A stretch of DNA of 5,413 nucleotides from an uncultured Bacteroidales bacterium (GCA_934693135.1 CAKUVA010000049.1:1-5413), one strand, 5' to 3'. Counted from the first letter of the stretch, positions 1-5,191 are shown. A program made the numbers and translations. The notes: generated by a model from the letters alone, not told the origin.

Positions 1-1
1 A

Positions 2-169
2 GCCAGCCGAATAAGGAGCGTGATGATTGGTCCGGGCATTGACGGGCGCAAGGGCATGGCATCGGTGTTTGACGGCAAAGAATACATTAACCGCCTATCA
101 ACGCTGCTTAAACTCAACTCCGTAGAGCGCATAGGTGACACGGTTTGGCTCAGATATTCGTTTGTGTAG
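2..169 (+). CDS. 3' end of an unrecognised gene
   Basis: An open frame enters from the left edge in frame 2 and ends with TAG at 167-169, giving the last 55 residues of a protein whose start lies outside the window. The tail reads roughly ...SVMIGPGIDGRKG, then a stretch with FDGKEYINRL, and closes with an alternating hydrophobic/aromatic strand (VWLRYSFV). Such a final strand would suit a beta-rich protein, but I do not recognise the family and assign no function. The frame is supported by its GC-rich codon use, which matches the acyltransferase at 1816, and by a strong terminator 56 bases after the stop. It converges on the AraC-type gene on the other strand. Confidence 0.6.
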   Translation, partial: ASRIRSVMIGPGIDGRKGMASVFDGKEYINRLSTLLKLNSVERIGDTVWLRYSFV

Positions 170-224
170 TCGGGAACGATAACCTCTTTCGGCAGACATT
201 TGGCCGATAGGTATCAAATATGTG

Positions 225-262
225 CAAGGTGAGGTTGGCTTGGCAATCTCACCTTGTTTTGT
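225..262 (+). terminator. Rho-independent terminator of the leftmost gene
   Basis: CAAGGTGAG (225-233) pairs perfectly with CTCACCTTG (248-256). The stem can extend inward by a G-U pair and TTG/CAA, leaving a six-base loop. TTTTGTT follows immediately on the plus strand. On the minus strand the base after the stem is not a T-run, so the site serves the plus-strand gene ending at 169. It insulates that gene from the convergent AraC-type gene. Confidence 0.85.
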
Positions 263-267
263 TACAT

Positions 268-744
268 TCAGGAGATCTCTTTATATTTTTTCTTGTCGTT
301 CTGTGTAGCCAGTGTTTCCCTGTATCTTGCCGGCGACATTCCGAGACGCTTTGTGACATATCGGCTGAAATAAGACAGCGATGAGAAACACATGCGCTCG
401 GCTATTTGTGAAATGGACAGGTCGGAGTTGTCGAGGAATCCTTTCAGTATAGGCACCGTGTAGCGGTCGATAAGAAACGTGACGCTATTGCCCGTTACCC
501 TCTTTATTGTCTCGGTGAGGTATTTTGGGCTTACATTGAGTTGCTCGGCATAATACGCAACATCACGGTGTTGTCGTGATGCGCCTTTTTCGAGCATGGC
601 GACAAGTCCCTTGACAACGTATGCCTTACGGTCGGTTGTCGTCTGTGTGGCGTGTACGAGCGAGTGGAAATAATATATGTCGTAAATCATTGTCACAGCA
701 AGGCTTGCAGTCATTGAAATGCGAAAACATTTGGTTGGTAGCAA
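268..744 (-). pseudogene. AraC-family regulator lacking its N-terminal sensor half
   Basis: The frame encodes the C-terminal part of an AraC/XylS-type transcription factor. A linker helix (residues about 15-35) leads into two helix-turn-helix units: the first near residues 62-82 (VAYYAEQLNVSPKYL) and the second near 111-131 (ISQIAERMCFSSLSYFSRYV). The family signature GMSPARYR lies at 135-142. Full-length relatives have about 280-300 residues, with a cupin-like ligand domain of some 140 residues in front; here it is absent. The first possible start is TTG at 744-742, and the first ATG is at 714-712. An in-frame TAA lies at 753-751. That stop is outside the IS element that begins at 767, so the IS did not cause the loss; an older 5' deletion is more likely. 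The gene lies head-to-head with the acyltransferase at 1816, a common regulator-target layout. A DNA-binding-only protein could still be made, so 'pseudogene' is an inference. Confidence 0.75.
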
Positions 745-759
745 TCTCTGTTATAAAAC

Positions 760-766
760 AAAGAAG
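760..766. repeat. Target-site duplication, left copy (AAAGAAG)
   Basis: AAAGAAG directly abuts the left end of the IS element and recurs directly after its right end at 1793-1799. A 7-bp duplication fits the IS982 family. It shows the element jumped into an intact spacer between the AraC-type gene and the acyltransferase. Confidence 0.85.
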
Positions 767-784
767 ACCCGTTGGCGGAATTAA
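767..784 (+). repeat. IS982-type left terminal inverted repeat
   Basis: ACCCGTTGGCGGAATTAA matches the reverse complement of 1775-1792 at all 18 positions. Looser similarity continues for several bases inward. The transposase stop codon (783-781) lies inside this repeat. Confidence 0.9.
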
Positions 785-1742
785 TTTAGTGCATACTTAA
801 TTCTGCCAATAGGCTTGTTGTTTATGAAATTTACATATTGCAAAACGGTAGGTGCACTAATTTTACCGATAATTCTGGCAAACAAACCGCTCGTTATTTT
901 AGCGTAGTTTCTTATAAGTAAAAATTGCTCTTGGAGTTGTGAAAATATCGTTTCCAATCTTTTTCTTGCCTTAGCAAAAGGTATGAGAGTCGGTTTCCAA
1001 TTCTTTTGATTGAGCCTATAGGGACATTCAAGTCTTATATGCGCAGTTTCAAACAAGTCAAGTTATACATCAGCCCCAATGTATTCCTTATCTCCGTAGA
1101 TGCTGCAATTATTATAAAGAGCCTTTACGTCTTTCATATATTTAATGTCTACCACACTCGCTTTTGACAAGTCGTATGAATGTATAACTCCACTTAATCC
1201 ACAGAGAGCGTGTAACTTAAATCCAAAATAGTATGTATTTTGCGAAGCACAATATCCAAAATCAGGAGCCTGTGAGAATTCCCCTGTACGCCCCATTTTA
1301 CAGCGTTTTCCTCTTGCGACCCTGCATACTTCAATAGGCTTTGAGTCGACAAAGAATTGTTCCTCCCCACCATCCATTTTCATTGCAATTCTCTTGCGTA
1401 TCTCCTCACACAAACTGGATGTCTTTTTTCTACGGTCATTAAACTGTCGTCTTGATATGAGATTGGGAATATCATCCTATACTCTTGTAGCTTGTATTCG
1501 AACAGCCATTTCTCACTGTCAATACTCTCTGCCTCTGCCGTCAATGCCAATGCCACAACTTCTAAATCCGAAAATTTGGGGATTGGACCACGACGTGGAA
1601 TGTTGCCAAATTCATTGACGAGATTTTTTGAGAATTGCTTGCATATCTCAAGTATTTTGACAAATCTTGTATAAATGTTGTACATAAGCTGATTTGTTTT
1701 TAGCGTTTTAGACCTTGCTAAATTACTAAATATCAGCGACAT
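781..1742 (-). pseudogene. IS982-family DDE transposase, frameshifted and with a premature stop
   Basis: Three minus-strand frames join into one transposase of about 320 residues. The N-terminal part starts at ATG 1742-1740 and reads cleanly to EYKLQEYR near 1476. There a one-base loss (AGG|ATGAT) shifts the frame; the other frame continues as DDIPNLISRRQFNDRRKK. The middle part carries the first catalytic Asp (VDSKPIEVC, codon near 1347) and the second (GDKEYIG, codon near 1092). It then stops at TAA 1065-1063, between ADV and LDLFETA, where intact relatives as I remember them have Gln (CAA). The last part carries the catalytic Glu (KRLETIFSQL, codon near 954) and ends at 783-781. All three DDE residues therefore survive in sequence but not in one polypeptide. 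Confidence 0.9.
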
Positions 1743-1774
1743 GTACAACTTTTAATTATATTTATTTGCATAAT

Positions 1775-1792
1775 TTAATTCCGCCAACGGGT
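1775..1792 (-). repeat. IS982-type right terminal inverted repeat
   Basis: Read on the minus strand from 1792, this is the same ACCCGTTGGCGGAATTAA as the left end. The transposase start (1742) lies just inside it, as expected for the 5' end of the element. Confidence 0.9.
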
Positions 1793-1799
1793 AAAGAAG
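1793..1799. repeat. Target-site duplication, right copy (AAAGAAG)
   Basis: This is an exact copy of 760-766. Removing the element plus one copy restores a short A-rich spacer that runs straight into the acyltransferase leader. Confidence 0.85.
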
Positions 1800-1800
1800 A

Positions 1801-1808
1801 CAAATTTA
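1801..1808 (-). promoter_or_regulatory. Candidate -7 box of the ancestral AraC-type gene promoter
   Basis: Read on the minus strand, 1808-1801 is TAAATTTG, a full match to the Bacteroidetes -7 consensus TAnnTTTG. It points towards the AraC-type gene. With the IS removed, transcription would start near the target duplication, about 40-80 bases before the possible starts of that gene. No clear -33 TTTG is visible at the right distance, so this is a single-box call. If real, the IS now separates the promoter from its gene. Confidence 0.35.
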
Positions 1809-1815
1809 ACGCAAT

Positions 1816-2361
1816 ATGGAAGAAATAAGAATTGACGTAACAAAACAGACTCCTGAGCAACATACTCTCGCAGCTCATTATGCCCAGTTCGTACACAGAT
1901 TCAACCAGTCGCTGCCATTCAGCGACGAGTGGTGGAGCCTGCAACGGGAATTGTTCAAAGACCATATAGGCGAGGAATCGCTCGTCATGTCGCCCATTAC
2001 CGTGGTGCGTCCCAATGCCGTGAGCATAGGCAAGCGCGTGGTGGTGATGAACGGCTGCCTTATGATGTCGGCAGGCACCATAACCATTGAGGACGACGCA
2101 CGCATCGCAGCCAACGTGCAGCTCATCAGCAACAACCACGACCCCTACAATCGCGACATCATCACATGCCGCCCTGTCCGCATTTGCAAGGGAGCGTGGA
2201 TTGGAGCCGGAAGCACCGTCCTGCCTGGGGTCACCGTAGGCAAGTATGCCATTGTGGGAGCAGCATCGGTTGTAACGAAGGATGTGCCCGATTATGCCGT
2301 GGCGGTGGGAAATCCAGCACGAGTGATTAAACATTTGGATAAGAACAGATTTGAGGAATAG
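1816..2361 (+). CDS. Hexapeptide-repeat O-acetyltransferase (maltose/galactoside acetyltransferase type)
   Basis: This intact gene of 181 residues encodes a left-handed beta-helix acyltransferase, which moves an acetyl group from acetyl-CoA to a hydroxyl of a sugar-like acceptor in the cytoplasm. Residues 1-50 form a helical N-terminal cap. From about 60 the hexapeptide pattern runs to 170, with repeats such as SIGKRV, TIEDDA and WIGAGSTVLPGVTVGKYAIVGAASVV, the classic family signature. The likely catalytic His is H108 in SNNHDPYNR, matching the active-site His of LacA/Maa/NodL-type enzymes. Length is close to the usual 180-205. The ATG at 1816 is the first start after the IS, with an A-rich leader and no clear ribosome-binding site. 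The real acceptor is unknown. Codons are distinctly GC-richer than in the Fic gene at 3400. The IS end lies only 23 bases upstream, so expression probably depends on sequence within the IS or on read-through. Confidence 0.88.
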   Translation: MEEIRIDVTKQTPEQHTLAAHYAQFVHRFNQSLPFSDEWWSLQRELFKDHIGEESLVMSPITVVRPNAVSIGKRVVVMNGCLMMSAGTITIEDDARIAANVQLISNNHDPYNRDIITCRPVRICKGAWIGAGSTVLPGVTVGKYAIVGAASVVTKDVPDYAVAVGNPARVIKHLDKNRFEE

Positions 2362-2389
2362 CAGAAAGAACTAAAAAGAAAATAACATT

Positions 2390-2414
2390 ATGAAGGTTTT
2401 ACTTATCAACGGAA
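2390..2414 (+). pseudogene. 5' stub of a flavodoxin/NADPH-dependent reductase-like gene
   Basis: ATG AAG GTT TTA CTT ATC AAC GGA begins 28 bases after the acyltransferase stop and encodes MKVLLING. This is the usual first beta strand and the start of the phosphate-binding loop of small flavodoxin-like FMN reductases (MKVLLINGSPH in many Bacteroidales). Similarity ends at about 2414; the next codons read RDHL and then stop. The rest of the gene has been replaced by a piece of a HAD-type gene in opposite orientation. The close spacing suggests the lost gene was co-transcribed with the acyltransferase. With only eight or nine codons, the family call is tentative. Confidence 0.4.
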
Positions 2415-2624
2415 GGGACCACCTATGACTTCACCAGGCATGTGGTATTCCTGCCATAATTACTGTATGTACTCCATGCCTTGCAATCGCCAAGTGGAAG
2501 AAATGACAACTTTAGCATCTGTTCTTACTAACAAGCGGCGTAAATTAGCCACAGCTTTTTTGTCAAACTTGTCATTTTGAGTATTGATTACTCCATCGAA
2601 ATCTAAAAAAATGTACTTCTTCAT
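2415..2624 (-). pseudogene. HAD-type phosphatase-like gene, 5' half only, with an in-frame stop
   Basis: From ATG 2624-2622 the minus strand encodes 54 residues. They begin MKKYIFLDFDGVINT, the HAD motif I (DxDGV, with D8 and D10), and reach KVVISSTWRL (residues 38-47), which fits motif II and the conserved SSxWR of the HAD group named after Swiss Army Knife RNA repair proteins (HAD_SAK_1 type). A TAA at 2462-2460 interrupts the frame. Beyond it the same frame still reads LWQEYHMPGEVIG, which continues the family pattern, so the stop looks like a later nonsense mutation (CAA to TAA is one possibility). Homology ends near 2415, where the fragment abuts the flavodoxin-like stub. Family members have roughly 130-170 residues, so more than half is missing. 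AAAGGAAAA just before the ATG could serve ribosome binding. Confidence 0.75.
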
Positions 2625-2645
2625 TTTTCCTTTTGTTTTGAGACA

Positions 2646-2783
2646 TTAAAATCCAGCTTGTCTCTTAGTATGAGATTTGCATAACCATAATAACACAGCA
2701 TTAATATATCTTTTCTCTATGAGGGAAAGACTTCTGAAGTCCGTGCCTCCCAAGATGCTTCTCAAATAAGTTCTATTTTTCAT
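2646..2783 (-). CDS. Small ORF of 45 residues upstream of the HAD-type gene
   Basis: ATG 2783-2781 to TAA 2648-2646 on the minus strand encodes a basic 45-residue peptide. It starts MKNRTYLRSILGG, has a middle FRSLSLIEKRY and a hydrophobic helix-like NAVLLWLC, and ends in a basic tail (KSHTKRQAGF). It is 21 bases upstream of the HAD-type start in the same direction, and a -7 box lies about 60 bases upstream, giving a coherent promoter-ORF-ORF order. I do not recognise a family. It could be a real small protein, a leader peptide or chance; the regular spacing and a plausible amino-acid make-up favour a gene. Confidence 0.4.
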   Translation of the reverse strand: MKNRTYLRSILGGTDFRSLSLIEKRYINAVLLWLCKSHTKRQAGF

Positions 2784-2844
2784 ATGTGACAGTATTTATA
2801 TGGTGAACCAGATTTATCCATAATCATATTTTATAATTCTGGTG

Positions 2845-2852
2845 CAAATGTA
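2845..2852 (-). promoter_or_regulatory. Candidate -7 box for the small ORF/HAD-type unit
   Basis: The minus strand from 2852 reads TACATTTGCACC, an exact TAnnTTTG match followed by the common GCAC run-on. Start of transcription would fall near 2838, leaving a leader of about 55 bases before the small ORF. No good -33 TTTG is seen 19-21 bases further upstream, so strength is uncertain. Confidence 0.45.
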
Positions 2853-2859
2853 GTCCATA

Positions 2860-3010
2860 CCTGTGTAAGTTCGTTTCACACAATAAAAAGTTTTTCATGT
2901 GCCATGCGCAAAGATTTAAACTTGTTGTTAAAAAACACGTTAGTGTTAAATGAAAGGAATTTTTGGAGAAAGACTTACCAATGCACCAGCAGAGTCATTA
3001 AAATGGTTCT
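2860..3010. other. Apparently non-coding spacer
   Basis: This AT-rich stretch has stops in most frames. A 68-codon plus-strand frame (2904-3110) crosses it and runs into the adjacent repeat. Its composition and lack of any family resemblance argue against a gene. I see no tRNA or rRNA signal. Confidence 0.5.
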
Positions 3011-3280
3011 TCCAGAAAATGGAGTGATATTATTTTCCCCCACAGATTATAACAGATTTTCCATGCGAGCACAAAACCACAGATGTAGGGTCGCCTACTT
3101 CGTGGCTTGATTTTACACAGATTCTATGATATATTCTCTACATAAATCAGCTCTCATCTGTGTAATCTTGCTGCGAAGCCAGCAACACTAAATCTGTGGG
3201 CATAGCCTGTATTTAAGCATAAAAATCCGTGTTATCTGTGCTATCAGTGGGAGATATTAATCATCACTCCAAATTCCGGA
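3011..3280. repeat. Imperfect inverted-repeat element with ACAGAT/ATCTGT words
   Basis: The outer ends are related inverted repeats. Bases 3011-3028 (TCCAGAAAATGGAGTGAT) match the reverse complement of 3263-3280 at 15 of 18 positions. The left half carries ACAGAT words (3042, 3052, 3079, 3117). The right half carries their complement ATCTGT (3156, 3192, 3234) plus a related ATCCGTG, so the whole can fold back. Two local hairpins sit inside: CCAC-GTAGG/CCTAC-GTGG (3077-3105) and TTGCTG/CAGCAA (3168-3185). No protein is encoded. Similar intergenic words are, to my recollection, common in Bacteroidetes genomes. It may be a MITE-like or REP-like element, or a structured RNA; the sequence alone does not decide. 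Confidence 0.6.
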
Positions 3281-3297
3281 AGAGTCATATTTTTATC

Positions 3298-3386
3298 GAA
3301 TCGGCTCAAAATAGCGTTAAATATCTAAATAATCGACTCAGCTTGACCCGATTATTAGCAAAAAATGAGTAAATTTGAGCCGATTA
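3298..3386. promoter_or_regulatory. Nested palindromic operator of the Fic gene (four half-sites)
   Basis: Four half-sites related to AATCGGCTCA lie in front of the Fic gene. Two point forward: AATCGGCTCA (3299-3308) and AATCGACTCA (3331-3340). Two point backward: TGACCCGATT (3344-3353) and TGAGCCGATT (3376-3385). The inner pair and the outer pair share exactly the same centre, base 3342, and the offset from outer to inner site is 32 bp on both sides, near three helical turns. The rightmost site overlaps the candidate -7 box and transcription start, so binding there should repress. The neighbouring gene encodes a winged helix, so self-regulation is the likely purpose (inference). Confidence 0.75.
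3370..3377 (+). promoter_or_regulatory. Candidate -7 box of the Fic gene
   Basis: TAAATTTG is a full match to TAnnTTTG and sits 22 bases before the ATG at 3400. Its last four bases belong to the outer operator repeat (TTTGAGCCGATT). A weak -33 candidate (CTTG, 3342-3345) is slightly too far upstream and lies in the operator centre. The leader would be only about 15 bases. Confidence 0.6.
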
Positions 3387-3399
3387 ATAAATAAAGAAG

Positions 3400-4434
3400 A
3401 TGACAATAAATATAGAAATATTACAGTTCTTGCATTATCATCCCTTGGCAAATAGAGCTGAGATAATGGCAGGGCTTATGGATGCTCCAAGTGATAGCAC
3501 TATGAAGAGATTACTTTCTGCTGCTGTTAAGGAGGGAAATGTTGAGACGGTTGGTCGTGGTCCTGCGACCAAGTACAAACTTACTCCGCAAGCTCATGTA
3601 ACCATGCCTTTAGATTTGGCTACTTATTTTGATAAGGATATTGATGAACGTGTAGTGCAAGAATCGTTTAAATTTGACTTGATTCGTGAAGTCTTACCTA
3701 AGGTGGAGATTTTTACTAAAGAGGAACTTTCACTATTGTCTGCTGCGCAAAAGGAGTTTGAGAAAAATACTAAAGGTATGACAGATTTGGAGTATCGTAA
3801 GGAAATGGAACGTCTGGGAGTTGATTTATCTTGGAAATCCTCGCAAATAGAAGGTAATACCTATTCTCTTTTAGAGACTGAACGATTGTTGAAGGACAAG
3901 CAGACGGCTTCTGGAAAAACAAAAGAAGAGGCCATCATGTTGCTTAATCATAAGGATGCACTTGATTTTGTTCTTGATGTGCCTGATTATTTGAAAGGAC
4001 TGTCTGTGCATAGAATCGAGGATATTCATTCCATCTTGACAAAGGAGTTGGGAGTTGACAGAAATATCCGCCATCGTCGTGTTGGTATTACGGGTACTAA
4101 TTATCGCCCACTCGATAACGAGTTTCAGATTCGTGAAGCATTGGAGGATACTTGTACGCTGGTGAATGGAAAAGATAATGTATTCGAAAAAGCAATCTTG
4201 ACATTAGTGCTATTATCGTATATTCAAGCCTTTGTGGATGGGAATAAACGGACGGCAAGAATTACGAGCAATGCTATCTTAATAGCAAATGGTTATTGCC
4301 CAATTTCTTTTCGAACCGTTAACTCCATCGACTATAAGAAAGCGATGCTCATGTTTTATGAACAGAATAACATTGCCGCTTTCAAGAAAATCTTTATTGA
4401 GCAATTCTTGTTTGCTGTGAAGACGTATTTTTAG
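3400..4434 (+). CDS. Winged-helix/Fic-domain protein with Gln at the catalytic His position
   Basis: This intact protein of 344 residues has two parts. Residues about 3-65 form a winged helix-turn-helix (NRAEIMAGL, then the recognition-helix region STMKRLLSAAVKEG, and the wing GRGPATKYKLT). Residues about 140-335 form a Fic domain. The class II inhibitory motif is present as SSQIEGN (147-153), and the substrate flap appears as GITGTNYRP (229-237). The Fic motif, normally HxFx(D/E)GN(G/K)R, reads QAFVDGNKR at 276-284. Gln276 (CAA, 4225-4227) replaces the His that activates the target hydroxyl, while Phe, Asp, Gly-Asn and Arg for nucleotide binding remain. Fic enzymes transfer AMP or related groups from nucleotides to proteins; this one may bind nucleotide without catalysis. 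Its start follows AAAGAAG directly. The gene is AT-richer than the acyltransferase, which suggests separate acquisition. The nested operator upstream suggests it controls itself. Confidence 0.9.
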   Translation: MTINIEILQFLHYHPLANRAEIMAGLMDAPSDSTMKRLLSAAVKEGNVETVGRGPATKYKLTPQAHVTMPLDLATYFDKDIDERVVQESFKFDLIREVLPKVEIFTKEELSLLSAAQKEFEKNTKGMTDLEYRKEMERLGVDLSWKSSQIEGNTYSLLETERLLKDKQTASGKTKEEAIMLLNHKDALDFVLDVPDYLKGLSVHRIEDIHSILTKELGVDRNIRHRRVGITGTNYRPLDNEFQIREALEDTCTLVNGKDNVFEKAILTLVLLSYIQAFVDGNKRTARITSNAILIANGYCPISFRTVNSIDYKKAMLMFYEQNNIAAFKKIFIEQFLFAVKTYF

Positions 4435-4464
4435 AGAGAATAAGTACTTATAAAAAAGAGCGAT

Positions 4465-4950
4465 ATGAAATTGTTGGAAATATTAAAAAGAATGTTGTCT
4501 TGTAGTGCAACTGAGGTTTCGGAACCAACAGGTTAGACTTTGGAAGATGGCAATAAGGGGGCTAAGGATTATGCAGACTTAGACGATATACGATTAGTTG
4601 TTGGCGATTATACTTTGACTTTAGTTTATAATGTCTGCTTAGGTGGTCTTCATAACGTGCTTTCTTATGATCCATGTTCTGGTGCTACTCAAAATTGCTT
4701 TACGGAAATAAATGCAATTATAGAAAAGAGTTTTGATGAAGTTTATGATAGTATAGTTGTCAAGACTGGAGAAAATCAATATTTACTTAATATTGGAGTA
4801 AACTTAATGCTGGGTCCCGGTAGTTTATCCCAACAACTATGTGATGATGTTATAAATAATCATAGGCTGGAACACCAAAATAATCCTCGATGGTGTCAAG
4901 ATGCCAATGGCATATATGACCATCTTCTTGATAACCGAATAGCTCTTTAG
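4465..4950 (+). pseudogene. Unrecognised gene following Fic, interrupted by an early TAG
   Basis: ATG 4465 lies 30 bases after the Fic stop, behind AAAAAAGAGCGAT, so co-transcription is likely. It encodes MKLLEILKRMLSCS and then meets TAG at 4534-4536 (codon 24). The same frame continues open to 4950 with a plausible protein: an acidic segment near DYADLDDIRLVVGDYTLTLVY, a middle with NCFTEINAIIEKSFDEVYDS, and ENQYLLNIGVNLML. No family is recognised. The part beyond about 4850 is antisense to a better-looking minus-strand frame and is probably not native, so the true end was lost or shifted. A one-base shift near 4815 would end the protein at TAA 4851-4853. Translation could restart at TTG 4540, but that is unproven. 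Confidence 0.45.
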
Positions 4951-5107
4951 CCTTGTATAGCCAATCCTCTATCGGTTTTCCTGTCTCTTTATCTTTGCTT
5001 GATTTGTGATAGTAATATTTGAGACCGTAAAGAATTGAAGGATAGTCTTTCAAGTCAAAATCTTGGTACGATTCATATTCGGTATAAATGACATTTTTGG
5101 TTGGTGA
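4850..5107 (-). pseudogene. C-terminal fragment of an unrecognised protein
   Basis: The minus strand is open from just after TAA 5110-5108 down to TAA 4852-4850, about 85 codons, without any ATG; only a TTG at 5053 could start it. The peptide looks genuine: rich in Tyr, Trp and His, with the blocks YPSILYGLKYYYHKSS, PIEDWLYKAKELFGYQ and DGHICHWHLDTIEDYFG, ending AYDYL. I do not recognise the family. The missing N-terminal part and the 52-bp palindrome starting at 5115 point to truncation by the neighbouring insertion. It is convergent with the gene downstream of Fic and overlaps its frame by about 100 bases, which is unusual for two intact genes. Confidence 0.5.
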
Positions 5108-5114
5108 TTATGAC

Positions 5115-5166
5115 AGAAGTGGTTGGTGGAAGGTGCGGTTAACCGCACCTTCCACCAACCACTTCT
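5115..5166. repeat. Perfect 52-bp palindrome
   Basis: The left arm starts AGAAGTGGTTGGTGGAAGG (5115-5133) and runs to GCGGTT at 5140. The right arm from 5141 is its exact reverse complement, 26 bases per arm with no mismatch and no loop (centre GTTAAC). It lies 26 bases beyond the stop of the transposase at 5192 and next to the truncated minus-strand fragment. It may be the terminus of that element, a bidirectional terminator without a T-run, or an inverted duplication formed at an insertion junction. Confidence 0.95.
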
Positions 5167-5191
5167 CCCGGACAAATACGTTTTCAGGGGA

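Larger units (their letters stand above)
767..1792 (-). mobile_element. IS982-family insertion sequence, complete but inactivated
   Basis: The element is 1026 bp long. It is bounded by terminal inverted repeats starting ACCC and flanked by a 7-bp direct repeat. Its size, ACCC ends and DDE transposase all fit IS982. The single transposase gene fills it on the minus strand and is broken by a frameshift and a nonsense codon, so this copy cannot move on its own, though an intact relative could act on its ends. It separates the ancestral intergenic spacer into two parts: the regulator side and a 23-bp stub in front of the acyltransferase start codon. Confidence 0.9.

Noticed and set aside
730..759. 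Possible plus-strand promoter (TTTG ... TATAAAAC) for the acyltransferase before the IS insertion.
   Set aside because: The second box matches TAnnTTTG only in its first two bases, and the first lies in the AraC-type coding frame; support is too weak for a feature.
1762..2334. Long minus-strand frame opposite the acyltransferase.
   Set aside because: It is the antisense shadow of a well-supported hexapeptide gene; its His- and Gly-rich make-up is typical of a shadow frame.
2904..3110. 68-codon plus-strand frame.
   Set aside because: It crosses from spacer into the fold-back repeat, has no family resemblance and no convincing start context.
3011..3280. Possible CRISPR array from repeated ACAGAT words.
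   Set aside because: The words are short, irregularly spaced and occur in both orientations; there are no repeats of 25-40 bases and no cas genes.
2991..3288. AGAGTCAT occurs at 2991-2998 and 3281-3288, flanking the fold-back element like a target duplication.
   Set aside because: The right copy abuts the inverted repeat but the left copy is 12 bases away from it, so the geometry does not fit a clean insertion.
1063..4536. Three genes carry in-frame stops that could each come from Gln codons (transposase TAA, HAD TAA, post-Fic TAG), hinting at a recoded stop codon.
   Set aside because: TAG and TAA also end the acyltransferase, the Fic gene and the leftmost gene at sensible lengths. The affected genes show other decay as well, so ordinary nonsense mutation explains this better.
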